From Luidia sarsii (Eukaryota > Echinodermata > Asteroidea > Paxillosida > Luidiidae), in assembly GCA_949987565.1 (NCBI GenBank), contig OX465111.1, positions 17,112,801 to 17,176,800 of the forward strand: a stretch of DNA of 64,000 nt, written 5' to 3'. The notes under the pieces were generated by a model. It was not told the origin of the DNA and did not search any database. It saw only the letters and a list, made by a program, of their open reading frames with translations. The translations under genes and the position numbers were made by a program. Shown piece after piece: positions 12,489-24,590 of the stretch; the stretch's first letter is position 1; each line of letters begins with the position of its first letter.

Positions 12489-12613
12489 TTTGCCCTGCCC
12501 GACGTAATAAGCACTGAATGTCAGTGCTTAGCACTGAATGCTCAGTGCTTAGCATTGATTGATCAATGCTTAGCAGTGAATTTTCAGTGCTTACCACGTC
12601 GAACAGGGCAAAC
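12489..12613. repeat. Foldback element with four tandem mini-palindromes
   Basis: Outer arms tttgccctgcccgacgt and acgtcgaacagggcaaa face each other. Between them are four 20-22-bp hairpin units. Three pair well (GCACTGA/TCAGTGC twice, then GCATTGA/TCAATGC); the fourth, GCAGTGA/TCAGTGC, has one mismatch. A fifth unit and a copy of the right flank recur at 12828-12895. Confidence 0.8.
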
Positions 12614-12724
12614 CCTCATTGAATTACATTCTCCTCGACGCAAATAATAACATGTTATATCTATATGATGCAACGCGGGACCCGCCGCTATACATTATTT
12701 GAATCTGCCACACGTACGACCTCA

Positions 12725-12806
12725 GTCGACCAGTCTAGTGGTTAGTGGTTGAGATGTCTGCACTAGAAACCAGGATTCGCGGGTTCGAATCTCGCCCGAG
12801 TCCCCT
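12725..12806 (+). repeat. tRNA-derived SINE-like segment
   Basis: An A-box-like tagtggttagtggttgag is followed 40 bp later by a good B box, gggttcgaatctcgccc. The cloverleaf does not close at the acceptor or anticodon stem, so a SINE head or tRNA pseudogene is more likely than a working tRNA. It lies between the two copies of the 12.5-kb foldback flank. Confidence 0.55.
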
Positions 12807-13595
12807 GATTGTTTTCATCAGGCATCGGGCACTGAATACTCAGTGCTTATTAGGTCGGGCAGGGCAAACCCTCATTGATTTCCATTCTCCTCCCCGCAAA
12901 CATCCTGTAATGTCGATCAACGAGTCAATTTGCAGGTCAAACATTTGGACCCAAAGAATATTATATCGAACGCGTCTTCGATCCTTTTATTGTGGGACAA
13001 TAAAATTATTCTAACCCACGCCTTGACCATGTCTTGACCAACGATCAAATTACCAATTGGTAATACTAATAGTCAGGATGAGCCCACATTTTCTGCAAGG
13101 CATTGCAGAAAGCCCTGCTAGGATCGAAACGTCAGACCCCCTACTTTTTTCAACGATCAGACTGAGACTGAATGGTTTGGGCAAACAAAATGATTGTCTG
13201 CTGCACCACTGTTTCGGTTTATGCATGCAGTCACCAACCCCCTTAACCAAAGCAAAGAATACATATACCACCGCCTATAAATTACAGTACCGTAGGGTAT
13301 CAAGTGCTCGAAGGCTTTCATCCTGTAATATTGAGTCGATTTTATTCCCCAAACTCTCCCTATGAAAGAGACACATACTACATGTAAATAGATTCACCAC
13401 CGACGGTAATACGGTCATGGCTCGTGTCTCGAGAGACTGTTTAGTGCTAGAGGCGAAACGGTTCCGGGCACTCTTAAAGATGAGAATGCATTCATCTTTT
13501 GTTTTTGTGAAAAATATCGTTGACACCGTTTGTTAAAGAATCGTCAGAAAATGTGTTTTTTTTCTGCTCGCTGCCAAACTAAAGTCCATTTGGCG

Positions 13596-13825
13596 TTAAA
13601 GCCCCTACACAACATTGGTAAGATCGAAAAACAGAAATGTTCACAGATTTACATGAAACTTATACAGTTTGAAGATGGTTATAGTAGAAACCTCGCACTG
13701 ACAATCTGCCTAAAATGTTGTATTTTGGGAGAAAAGAGTAAAAGAAATCGTTTACGTCTCACCGAGATCTAAACTATTTTTCGGAACAGTACAGCGTTGA
13801 ATACTGTATTTTCGCGAAACAAATG
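13596..13825. mobile_element. T2-like MITE, left part
   Basis: Starts at TTAA 13596 with TTAAAGCCCCTACACAACAT and follows the 48565-48912 copy (reverse orientation there) up to the string cgcgaaacaaatg. There it is replaced by the TCCGTTA element at 13826. The 80-aa frame 13530-13772 is made of this repeat. Confidence 0.7.
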
Positions 13826-14208
13826 AAATCCGTTACTACGGAATACTAATCCGTTATTACGGACTACAGATGCGTTACGGACTACAGATGCGTATTACGG
13901 ATTACGAATCTGTTATTAACTCAGCTTAAATTTGCATTCAAATGCTAATTATTGCGGCAATGCGCGCTTGCAAATAGTACAAGCTCTATGGTACAGGCAT
14001 TCCCGTGCGTGGAACTTTCGGATACGAGGTATCGTTACTATGATCTCCACTATTATGCTGCGTATCACCGTACGATGGCGCCCTTTAAACTGCCCATAGC
14101 CAAATAATTATTGTATCATCCGGAGACACTGAATTAAAAGTACTGAAAGTACTTCCGGATTTCTAATCTGTAATAACGGATTTCTAATCTTTAATAACGG
14201 ATTAGTAG
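13826..14208. mobile_element. TCCGTTATTACGGA-ended MITE-like repeat
   Basis: The left end holds repeated TCCGTTAYTACGGA and acggactacagatgcgt. The right end holds the inverted counterpart aataacggatttctaatct in two copies, ending aacggattag. Single-copy sequence lies between. The multiple palindromic ends suggest a non-autonomous DNA transposon; the superfamily is unknown. Confidence 0.6.
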
Positions 14209-15547
14209 GACCTATGTCAAAGGGAAAATTAATATACTTTTATAGTGGCACTAATGGTCTTTCGTAGTTTTCAGATATAGCTCAAGGCTCAGCAGTATCC
14301 GTTGTACGACAAGAGTGATAGGCCATCTGAAAAACAGGGCTAGGGCTATTGTCTTCGCGTCTCTGTGTATTTCCAATAGGGGGCCCGGGAAGACCTAGAC
14401 CTAGCTAGCTCTGGACGCCCGTTTCGGACACGGCCTTATACAGTGCAGTGGTGCCATGGTTGCAGCTTTTTTATAGCGCTGCAGGGGACTTTGGCGTTAC
14501 TTACTCGAGGCAAAAGAGGGCGCTCGTCACATGCATAATCGACGGAAGCGTTCGGAGTGAGTGAGGCGCTCAAAATGTTGCCTTTTAAAAGCCTTTGAAT
14601 TTGTGTTCTTTAGCCTTTCGTAAACGGTACATTTTGGGTTGCCGTGGCAACACTGAAAAACACAGTTAATGGTAATCTTTCAAATCCTGGGTTTCTTTTG
14701 TGTTTGACTGAGTATCGTCCTTTAGAAAAAAATACCGGTTCTCTCTTTAAATCCCTGTCCATTTTTTGTTCTTGTCATTGCCCTTTTTGAAAAGGTCGTG
14801 CCAGGGCCGAAGCAAAGTGAAAATCTTCCTTTGATAGAGATTAGCATTTCAGCATGTGTTCATATGGACCGAATGTCAAAAAAGAAGGCTCTAGAAGCCC
14901 AAGCCAAACCCAATGGTGTCAAAAGTCGTGACAGTAATGTGCTAGTTTTAAACTAAAGGGGGCGCTATTTTATCCACTCCATTAGTCAGGGGATACCGCT
15001 GCACCTGTCAGTCCCGCGGCAACCGTTTTTTTGTTCGTAGTTGGCAAGGGTAACCCTCCCCCCGAAAAACTAACCCTCGTTCTTTAGCAGCGGCTTCTAT
15101 CGATACATTGAGTGTTTGTGAGTCCGTAATTAAATCGGATGCTTTATCTGTCGAGGAATCCCGCCGGCATCGTTCGCTCGAGTCTGTGCACGAACTACAC
15201 GTTTGAAATCAAAACACGCACTTGCCGCATGTGGGCATGTGGGCCGTCAACGTATACGCTGTGTACACATTGCAACCGGTTCTACTCACGTGCAGTACGT
15301 GCGATCGCATTCGTAGTCGAGGTCAGATGGAAAAGCCACCACACATTGCATCAGTAGGCTGTAGATTGTAAACAACGTGAGTAAGTGCTGTTGGAATTTT
15401 AGAGAACTTACAATTTTTTGGATTCGGAACTGCAACGATCCTGAATGCCGTGAGCCCTGGACACGTACAAGGAAGAAGTTATAAAGACAAGCACTGACAC
15501 TGGGCAGGAAGGCGGGCGGGGGAAGAAAAAAGAAGAGAGGAATAATC
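14209..15547 (+). other. Upstream region and 5' UTR of the second DDAH-like exon
   Basis: No other gene is visible. The last ~130 bases before the ATG turn purine-rich (ggcgggggaagaaaaaagaa), which fits a 5' UTR or a UTR-containing first exon. I see no TATA box at a convincing distance, so the transcription start is not placed. Confidence 0.4.
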
Positions 15548-15907
15548 ATGGAAGGCAACAACAAATCGTCCAGCGGTAAGCACACCCACAGCAATCGGCC
15601 CTTCATGTACGCCACGGGCATCGTGAGCCGGATCCCCGAGAGCCTGACCACCAAGGACCGGTCGGGCAAGGGGGAGGCGGCCGGCGAGAACGGGGAGGGG
15701 CAGGGCGGCGGCGCCCTGAACCTGGAGCTGGCCCGGCGCCAGCACGAGAAGCTCATCCTGACCCTGCGCAAGCTCAAGATCGACCTGTCCGAGCTGGACG
15801 CGGACGAAGAGCGGCCGCTCTGCTGCTTCCTGGACCACATGGCCGTGGTCAGGGACGGGGTGGCCCTCATCGCCCGGCCCGGGGGTCGGCTCGAAGACGA
15901 GGCCCAG
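15548..15907 (+). CDS. DDAH-like first coding exon, active-site residues replaced
   Basis: This exon codes for 120 residues from ATG 15548 to the donor CAG|gtaaac, leaving in phase 0 exactly where the paralogous exon at 5630-5783 leaves. Residues 18-33 (PFMYATGIVSRIPESL) match the conserved DDAH N-terminus. Residues 59-88 align with the segment just before the active site. Residues 100-111 (VVRDGVALIARP) match the strand after it. A glycine/glutamate-rich insert lies at 40-56. Where the family has an Asp-Cys-Val-Phe-Val-Glu-Asp motif, this protein reads LCCFLDH (91-97). The equivalents of human Asp73, Glu78 and Asp79 are therefore Leu, Asp and His, and the Arg98 region (GGRLEDEAQ) is also lost. 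Strong third-position GC and an intact frame argue for coding function, not decay. It may be a non-catalytic DDAH homologue. The catalytic Cys/His exons were not found in this window. Confidence 0.82.
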
Positions 15908-18487
15908 GTAAACACAATCCCCCCCCAAACCCCGCCCCCCCAAAAAAAACAACAACAACAACAACCCTGAAATCACGGTCCCGCACTCCCGTTAAACTTG
16001 GGCCTGTCACTGTAGTCTGTAGTGTCAGTGTCTACACTACAGTCACCCTTTTCCCTTGAAATGTTGTCAGTTTGAGATTGCAACTGGTGACTTGCATAGT
16101 GTCATTAGTCATTTAGTGGTTTAGCTACAGAAATGTTAGCCTGGCTTAACTTAGAAGCTAGAGTAAACTAAAATATAAAACTAAGTAAAAGGGGTAAAGT
16201 TACTGTGATTATGATACATATGTACTAATCAGTAATAATATTGAGTAATAATAGTGGATGTGGTTTAGAATTGCCAGGTTTGGTATATTGTGGATGCACT
16301 ATTTTGAGGTTCCATTACTCCATTAGGCATTACATCAATACATTACATGTATCATAAATTGGATAGGGAATTAGTCTAGCACTGTTCTATACAGTATACT
16401 ATGGACAATAATTATTGAGGTGCATGGCCATGATTGAAGGAATGGTGTCAGTCGACCAACTCAGTCTCGCGATCTATGGGAAAATGTGCACCAAAAATCC
16501 CACAGTGACTGAGTTGGTTACAGACCAAGTTGACCTGAAACAGTGAAGGAACTGACACACAGTCACAGAAGAGTGGAAGGGAACATCAGATAAACTAGCC
16601 CCTTTCCATAAATTGTTTCCAGCGCGGCTTGTCAGTTCTGAACAAACTGAACACAGATGGTATATTGAGCATGGTGAAGCAGTGATTTATAGCCGAGGAG
16701 AATGGGGAAAATGTCATTGAAGGCTAGTCCAGAGCTGAACAGAATTACCCTACATGTTTTATAAGTGACACTAAAATTGCACATAATTACCAAATTGCCC
16801 TCAGAATAGGCCTATCTTGGAAAAAATCAATTTTTCATGAATTTGTATCAATCAGTATCCGAGTGATCCGACAAAGTGTTGCACCGGAACAGCAAGTAGA
16901 ATCATCACAAATTCATGGGTGCATGCATAGTTGCATACCACCACATGTCTCTTGCATTGGCTGGAGGCATGAGGCTTTGGCACGGTGGCTTACTCCGGCT
17001 TTTCCCGGCTCTTCGGGGAGCCGCGCTCGTTCTCAAAAGAGACGACTCACACGGTGTCACTGTAAACAATTAGCACATTTGACAGATGCTGTATAAATCA
17101 TGTACATGTATTCCTGTGGCTTAACCCTTACGCTGCGGTAACCTTTGAAATACTGTGCATTCAATGTACAGGTTTGCTTTCTACTATTAAAAAGTGATTG
17201 GACTTTTGTGCTTGTATTCTGTTATAACATGGGGGTTATAAATACTGTACAATATGTATTGATAGTGCATAGGCCATAGGCCAGGATACATACTGTAATG
17301 TACTATAGGCCTAGTACATGTACGGTATGCGGGTTTTTTATTATGTCTGTCATACCGTAGGCCATACCAGTTGATTATCAGTGCAGAGTTCATTGACTGC
17401 AGATGCCTGTCATTTTGATAATTGCATCACATGTGGTAGAGGTCATATGTACACAACAGCAGACAGGGGGATGGGGGGTATTGAAGTTCTGTACATCAGG
17501 GAAGCCTGCTGCACTCTTGTAGTCTTGTTGTCTGTGACCTTGGTACATGTCCGTGTCCTTTCCTGGCCAGTTTGACCTTGGGAATGGCAGCAAAGTGTCC
17601 GACTGATGAAAATGGTTTTACAGACAGTCTTGCTGCTGTAATCCATTGTATAAATGTGCAGTGTACAAACCAAACCAGTGCCCTGGAAGCTTTGCCATAC
17701 AGTGTAAATGACATAATGTGTATGCACAGCATTGACAGCATTTACCACTTAGTTAGATGGAATGCTGTCTGTACCCTGTGACTGTGTTTGTGCATGGAGT
17801 TATAGCTCCATGGTTTGTGGATGTTAATTTGGTCTGCTGTTTTTGTAGCATGTCGTCCATTGCATTAGTGTAGCTTCAGCTTGCTCCGAAAATGGCCAAG
17901 AAAATTGACTAAAATGCAAGAGCTTGAACAAGAAACAAGTACCCTGGTACTTGCAATAACCTCGCATTCGTGGATGTTGATTTTATATTATTATTTGCCA
18001 TAATAATGTGGTTTTCTATTTATTTTCTAGTTCTATGACAAAAGTCTCATAATTTAGTGGGCCTGATGTTTCGATCCTAGCAGGACCTGTCTCAAAAGCA
18101 TAGAAAACGTGACAAATTCATGATTATCATTGCTTGAAATTTGAAGCTACATGTACTCTGAGTTTTGTTAGGCTGCCATTAAATACCATGTTCCCAATGA
18201 TGTGACCAGTATTTTTTCATACACAAACAGTACCTAGACTGTGGATCCGGAAGTTATATATTGTGTTCTCTTATGAAGATCAGCAAGTCAGCATCAAAAG
18301 CATAGTTCATACGTGTGCCAAATTGTTTTCACTTGGTTGGCTGCACAATAAAAAAAGTCCACAATTTGCAAGTACCCGGTAATAGGCCATACTGTGACTA
18401 TTGTGCACATGACTACTGACTAGTTTACTGAGTCGGCAAGCCATTACAAACCCACAACTGCAACTGAAATATCAAAATGTTGATATA
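15908..18487. other. Probable intron of the DDAH-like gene, plus relics
   Basis: No following exon was recognised. Visible items are an inverted repeat ccaactcagtc/gactgagttgg at about 16455-16517, an FB2-type relic at 16975-17070 (gagccgcgctcg ... acggtgtcactgtaaac) and a single FB1 arm at 18052-18099 (tagtgggcctgatgtttcga). Confidence 0.45.
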
Positions 18488-18742
18488 TATGTGACCCGGC
18501 ACATCATAATGAGGAATAACCCCCACTTTTGAGATTTTGAGATTTTCTAATGATGTGAAAGAGTGTACCATTAGCTTTCAAATGATATCAAAATTTCCTC
18601 CAATACGTTAACTTTCCGAAAATGAAAAGAAAAAAGAAAATTTATTTTTAATCAAATTGAGAAGATACTTTGACTTTAGGCATTGTTTACTCGAAAAGTG
18701 TTTTGGTGGGCTATTCCTCATATCGCTGTGCCGGGCCACATA
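18488..18742. mobile_element. MITE-B copy
   Basis: Ends are TATGTGACCCGGCACATC and GCTGTGCCGGGCCACATA. The interior matches the 7053-7310 copy in reverse orientation (tgaaagagtgtaccattagc, gtgttttggtgggctattcc). Confidence 0.88.
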
Positions 18743-18871
18743 TAAATATTGATTTGTCCCTTGTTTGGACCCACAGATACATGATTGTTCTAATCAGGGA
18801 GGTACAGGTATTCAGGGTGACCTCTGATACCTTGGTTCTATGTACATTGTAGTTGTGTCTGTGTTTTTCAG

Positions 18872-20795
18872 TTAAAGAAGAATGAAACCCAGAGAAAATA
18901 GTTGGCTTATCTCTTTGGTTGATAAAACCAACCAACAATTACCCATGTGCAACTCACCTACGAGTTTCATAAAGAGGGGAAAATGATGGAATTCGGTGGT
19001 CGAATTCGCGTTCCCTGTACCCGCCATGTTTTCGAAATTCCCGGCAGGTCACTGCGGGGGGTATGATATAATGACGGGCAACCCCCGCATGGGCCCGGAC
19101 GTATCCCTACAACATGTGTGTACACAACACATGTATACTGCGTGCAGTTTATATACACTCGCGAGTGCACTGCCAGGCTTTTGGTTGTAACAATGCCAGC
19201 GGAAAAAAAGCTAGGGAAATCTGTCCATGCAGTTCCTAACAAGGCCAAGAGACCTGACTTGTTTGGGAAGTGGGCTGCGGCCATACAAGTAGAAAAATTT
19301 CTCAATGTCGGCTACAATTAAATATAGTCGAAATGACGTGATTTGTAGCGATCACTTCACGGAGGAGGAGTTGGGATCGAGGTTGACTTGCGGGCCAAAC
19401 TCACCGGCTCGAAGCCGAGAAATATACTGAAAGAACATGCCGTTCCTTCAGTATTTTCACATCGACCAGCGGTGGCATCACGTTCATCGACAGCTTCACG
19501 AATTGCCGCATTGGAATCCAGAAAGCTGAGTTAATTTTGATGTTTTTCCTGTATGATACGATCGACTTTTGATGTGTTTTCGTTTCGGTCCTGGCGTGAT
19601 TTTTCTCACATGCACGTTCTGCCTAGTCTTTCTCGCAGACCGCTTATCTGTAACTCATGGAGGGTAAACTCCATGGATATTTACATGTATTGTACCAATT
19701 ACCATGGAGGAAGAAGGGGGGATATACGTACCGTGCCGTATTTTTATTTGTGCTGCAACAAGAACATGGAGCTAGGCCTAATTTACACGTTATCGGAACG
19801 CGACTCCAGTCGCCCACACTGTTTATTCCCTGGTCGCTGACCGCAACTCCTGTCACCCAGCGCTATTGTGTGCATGACCCCTGACCCCCACTAAACTCCA
19901 CACAGCTTCGCTAACGTGTACAAATTCCTCCATGGTACAACTGAAATCTCTCCAAAACATCGACCATCTCTTGAATCATTTCTCGTATTTTCCTATTAAA
20001 ATTACGCGAGCTGAAACAAAAGCCGGACACAGTGGGCTCCCAGTCATAGTTGTCGGACCTTTATTAAACTCAGCCCCTGGTGTATAAGTTATTTTAGGCC
20101 TACTTGTTCAGCTGTTATAACAGGTCGCCATTCGGCGAAGATCAAGAAAACAGACAACCAAAATTGCGCAGCGTTTATTTTGTTACAGATACCAACGTAA
20201 TGTACACGTGTACAGTAGTACATTACAAGTAGGACACAACGTGTACATTGTACACGTGTACAGTACAGTAGTAGTGTGTACATGTACTGTACATTACATG
20301 CAGTACACAACGTGTACATTGTACGTGCACTGTACATGTACATGTACATGTACAGTCCGTGCAACGTATGCAATCAGGAAGCCGTGAAAGTGTTTGTAGA
20401 TCAAGACTATACGCAATCCACAAGAATAATTCAAATAATGACCAAAGCGAAAAACAATAAATCTGCAAAGGATTATAAGATTATTTTCTCACACATTGAG
20501 GTATAATTCTTTTTTAAATGTTGATTAATATTTGTAGTTTAAATTAAAATGATTGAACAAGCCTAACTGACCAATCAGACAGGGTCGTCTCCGCCGTGAT
20601 GTCATACCCCCGCAGTGACCTTCCGGAAATTTCGAAAGCATGGCGGGTTGAGGGAACGCGAATTCGACCACCGAATTCCATGATTTTTCCCTCTTTATGA
20701 AACTCGTAGGTGAGTTGCACATGGGTAATTGTAGGTTGGTTTTATCAACCAAAGAGATAAGCCAACTATTTTCTCTGGGTTTCATTCTTCTTTAA
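18872..20795. mobile_element. Kolobok/T2-like DNA transposon with long TIRs
   Basis: The element begins TTAAAGAAGAATGAAACCC at 18872 and ends with its reverse complement at 20795, so both ends carry the tetranucleotide TTAA. The inverted repeats are about 205 bp (18872-19076 and 20590-20795) at roughly 95% identity by eye. They include tagttggcttatctctttgg and the string cgcgaattcgaccaccgaat. The interior holds a broken THAP-domain ORF (19192-19532) and a palindrome-rich acgtgtacatgt tract at 20200-20360. TTAA target sites, TTAAAG termini and THAP domains are features I associate with the Kolobok/T2 superfamily; piggyBac shares the TTAA but not THAP. No transposase core is left, so it is a deleted copy. 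Confidence 0.68.
19192..19532 (+). pseudogene. THAP-domain relic inside the TTAA element
   Basis: Three successive + strand frames together resemble a THAP zinc-finger domain. The first, from ATG 19192, contains RPDLFGKWAAAIQ, like the F..KW..A helix. The second gives KYSRNDVICSDHFTEEELGS, holding the C..H pair of the C2CH finger. The third gives RNILKEHAVPSVF, the closing AVP box. Two frame breaks (near 19300 and 19378) and a stop codon interrupt it, and the first cysteine pair is not clear, so it is not functional as read. THAP domains bind DNA and occur in P-element, Kolobok and host proteins. Its place between long TIRs points to a transposon origin. Confidence 0.6.
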
Positions 20796-22163
20796 TTAAT
20801 TTCTCTTTCGGATTGTGTATAAAAACTACATACCAGCTACCAACCCAATAATGCAACACTTGTGAGTGCATTGAATTGCTGTATTGATTGCATGCTGGTG
20901 TGTTAGCTACGACATAGTTCGATATTAAAAGCCACAAGCTTTTCCCCTAGATTGTCGTGTGCATTGTATTCATGCATCGGTAGGCCTACATGTACTTTGA
21001 AAAGCACCTTTCATTTGCATTGCAACAGAAAAAGGAATGTTATTTTTTCACATTGGTGAATATAGATTCATCAATGTATACCTGTACAATGCATCTAATG
21101 TGTGTACACGTAAATGATTAGATTTGAGAATATAATTATAGACATGTGTATTGTACATGAGCATGCAGAATTGCACATACCGTACATGTACATGTTTATG
21201 CACAATTCATTGTGTGTACATGTACACACGATTGCATAATTGCAGTTCATCCTAGCAATGCAATTAGAAGTATAAAGCTGTATAGATTACGCACACATGC
21301 ACATGAGTTTGATGTGAAATTGTACGTGCACACGGCAGTTATAGGACAGGTGTTCACGGAATGTAAATGCAGATATGGCATGAATATCACATATCTTGTG
21401 ATCATCATGAAATCTACAATTGCAAGTTAAGTTATTGACTGCATTCATAAACTAAGGCCGATGGTAATACGACCTGCTTGATGAAATGTATGTTAATTCC
21501 AGTCTGCAGAATACGCAATGCCTGTATTGCATGCACATTTGCTGTGTCAGTACCGGTAGGCCCTATTATGTATAAGGTTGTAATTGTACACATACACTGC
21601 TCAAGAGTGAATAAGAAATAAGGTCAAAACAACTCAGCCAAAGAACACCATGAGGTTTCATGCATGCCAGGAAACTCCACTCTCTGGCAAAGGGAGGAAC
21701 CTTGTAATTACATCAGCGCCAATCAAGAAAGATCCCTCAAGACATGTACATTTCCATCAAACACTGCCCCCAGTACACTCTCAAATACATAGACAGTCTT
21801 CGACTTTCATCATGAGAAAGTGCACATACCACCCGTGCGTGCTGCATTCCCTTAGAGACGGCCATGTACCGCTGCAAAGGAAAAGCATTGACAAGAGCCC
21901 AGGGCACTGAATATGTTAGTTGGTGTGTGTGTGTGGGATGGGTGGGGGGGGGGAAGTCTTAGATGATGCATTGGACTGCAAGATTGGAGGATGAGTTAAA
22001 GAGGAAATATTCTAATCAGGGATTAACGCAGGAGTTTACTTGGGTAGGGTCTGCCACTTGGTAAAAGTGAATCAGTATGTGATGGGCGATTCATGTATAC
22101 ATCACTGTATGCATGCCAGAACTACAGTTGTATTTCTGAAATTTCAAATAAAAAAAAAAATAA
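20796..22163. other. AT-rich stretch with TACATGTA palindromes
   Basis: No gene seen. Dense tacatgta/gtacatgtac strings lie at about 21070-21230. The right part (21814-22025) is one copy of a ~212-bp duplicated segment. Confidence 0.45.
21814..22025. repeat. Duplicated segment, copy 1
   Basis: A ~212-bp block beginning gagaaagtgcacataccacc and ending tctaatcagggatta recurs in the same orientation at 27199-27412 with scattered substitutions. It has a GT run followed by a G run in the middle. Neither copy has terminal repeats I could see. Confidence 0.85.
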
Positions 22164-22340
22164 TAAAATTTAGTGGGCCTGACGTTTCGATCCTAGCAGG
22201 ACCTTTCTCAAAGGCAGACCTTTCTCTCTGCTTTTGAGAAAGGTCCTGCTAGGATCGAAACGTCAGGCCCACTTAATTTTAAGATTTGCATTTTGGTAAT
22301 TTTAGTCAGTAAGCAGTTTGCAACATTTTTGTAATATTAC
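22164..22340. mobile_element. FB1 foldback element
   Basis: Two facing arms: tttagtgggcctgacgtttc-gatcctagcaggacc and ggtcctgctaggatcgaaac. They are followed by the family tail, reverse-oriented here (tttagtcagtaagcagtttg, caacatttttgtaatattac). Confidence 0.9.
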
Positions 22341-22686
22341 TTTTTGAAAAAATAAAAGCAAATTAAATTTGACTGGACTTACAAGGACCAAGGCATTGAG
22401 GAACTGCAGAATTGAGACCAGTTTTAGTTTAGTTGCCATTTAGATTTGATGCTCTTGTATTTAACCCCAATCATAATCCGAATCTGAAAGGTTCTACAAG
22501 GCACTGGCACATGCGGTTTTCTGCACGCAAACATATTGTACAGGGTACATGCACTACACGCATGTTCATGTCTTTTGGAAATGGATTTGGAAAGGAATGC
22601 ATGAATGAATTGCATTGAACTTTCTGCATCCCTCATTTACCTTGAAGCACGTATCTATCATAAATAATGCATTCAAATGTACAGCG

Positions 22687-23885
22687 ATCAAGGGAGAGAG
22701 GCACAGAGAGACAGGTGGAGAGAGGGAGAGGGAGAGAGTGAGAGGGGGAGTGAGAGGGGCAGGGGAGAGGCAGAGAGACAGAGAGAGAGACAGGTGGAGA
22801 GAGGGAGAGAGTGAGAGGGAGAGAGACAGAGAGAGACAGGTGGGGAGAGGGAGAGAGTGAGAGGGAGAGAGACAGAGAGAGACAGGTGGGGAGAGGGAGG
22901 AGAGTTTGAGAGGGAGAGGGAGAGAGGGAGGGGGAGAGGGAGGGAGGCAGAGGGAGAAGGAGAGATGGAGAGGCAGAGGGAGAGAGGCAGAGGGAGAGAG
23001 GCAGAGGGAAAGAGGCAGAGGGAAATGGAGAGAGGCAGAGGCAGAGGGAGGAGAGAGGCGGAGGGAGAAGCAGAGATGTAGAGAGAGGGAGAGATGGAGA
23101 TACACAGGGAGAGAGGTAGAAGAGAGGCAGAGGGAGAGCCAGATACATTGAAGGCAGAAGGAGAGAAGCAGACAGAGATGTGGAGAGGCAGAGGGGAGAG
23201 ATAGGAAGAAGGGAGAGGCAGAGGGAGAAAGATAGGAAGGAGGGAGAGGAGAGGCAGAGGCAGAGGGAGAGAGATAGGAAGGAGGGAGAGGCAGAGGGAG
23301 AAAGATAGGAAGGAGGGAGAGGCAGAGGGAGAGAAGTAGGAAGGAGGAAGATGCAGAGGGAGAGATGGAGAGGCAGAGGAAGAGAGGCAGAGGGAGAGGG
23401 AGAGAGGCAGAGGGAGGGGAGAGAGGCAGAGCGAGAGGGGCAGAGGCAGAGGGAGAGGGACAGAGGCAGAGGGAGAGAGGGAGACGGAGAGAGGCAGAGG
23501 GAGAGGGAGAGAGGGAGAGAGGCAGAGGGAGAGAGGCAGAGGCAGAGGGAGAGAGGCAGAGGCAGAGGGAGAGAGGCAGAGGGAGAAGGAGAGAGGCAGA
23601 GGGAGAGAGGCAGAGACAGAGGGAGAGAGGCAGAGGCAGAGAGGCAGAGGCAGAGACAGAGGGAGAGAAACAGAGGGATAGGTAGAGAGGCAGAGGGAGA
23701 GAGGCAGAGGCAGAGAGGCAGAGGCAGAGACAGAGGGAGAGAAACAGAGGGATAGGTAGAGAGGCAGAGGGAGAGAGGCAGAGGGAGAGAGGCAGAGGGA
23801 GAGAGGCAGAGGCAGAGACAGAGACAGAGGGAGAGAAACAGAGGGATAGGTAGAGAGGCAGAGGGTGAGAGGCAGAGAGTAGACT
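22687..23885. repeat. 1.2-kb purine-only GAGAGGCAGAGG array
   Basis: The + strand is almost purely purine with periodic C, built from gagagaggcagagg and gagagacagagg units. Short segmental duplications occur, for example gaaacagagggataggtaga three times. The 417-residue Leu/Ser/Pro frame on the minus strand and its Arg/Glu/Gly partner are compositional artefacts. Confidence 0.95.
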
Positions 23886-24590
23886 ACATAAAAGCCAATC
23901 ATTTCCATTTCACGCGGCATGGATTTTGTGCACGTGTGCATGGCCTGCGACTACACGCCTAAGACGTGCATTACATTAAGTGTTGAAATATGAATGAGTT
24001 GCAAGTGTAATACATCCTGTCTGGCCGGCTGCCGGGGGTGGGACTTGGGAGAGGGGGGGGGACCCCGCCCCGCTGGTTCCAAGGATTTCCAGTCCTGCCC
24101 CCTCCCCCTCCCTCCACCACAACGTCGATACCGCCAAGCCGTAATCAATAGCAATATGATTAATACTGTCAACAGCGGAGACCTCATTAGACAGACAAGC
24201 CACTGAGCAGCCAGCTGTGATACGGACAGGCACACTCTGCACATAAATACTGTACATGTACATGTATGTACAGCACACACGCACACTCAGTGCACCTGGC
24301 TTCTGCCACAAGCAAGGCAGTATTCTTGCCGCAACCTACAATGTATGCAATATTGGGGGAAGCTGCATCCTGCCCATGACTTACTTGTAATATGTCTGTA
24401 GTATTGTACGGAAATCTCCTCTCCCCCCCCCCCCTCAAGAAAAAGGGAAGAAAATTTGTCCACTTTTCTTCTGGTTTGATGGATGCGCTTGAGTGGTCCT
24501 GCCTGCCTTATTGGATTAGTCGTGAACTTGTTATCTTCGCTGACGAGATCCAGCTGTTTTTACCGGGGGATATCTTCCTTCACAATTTTA

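Noticed and set aside
22688..23941. 417-aa minus-strand ORF rich in Leu, Ser and Pro
   Set aside because: It translates a GAGAGGCAGAGG purine array; composition and periodicity explain its length.
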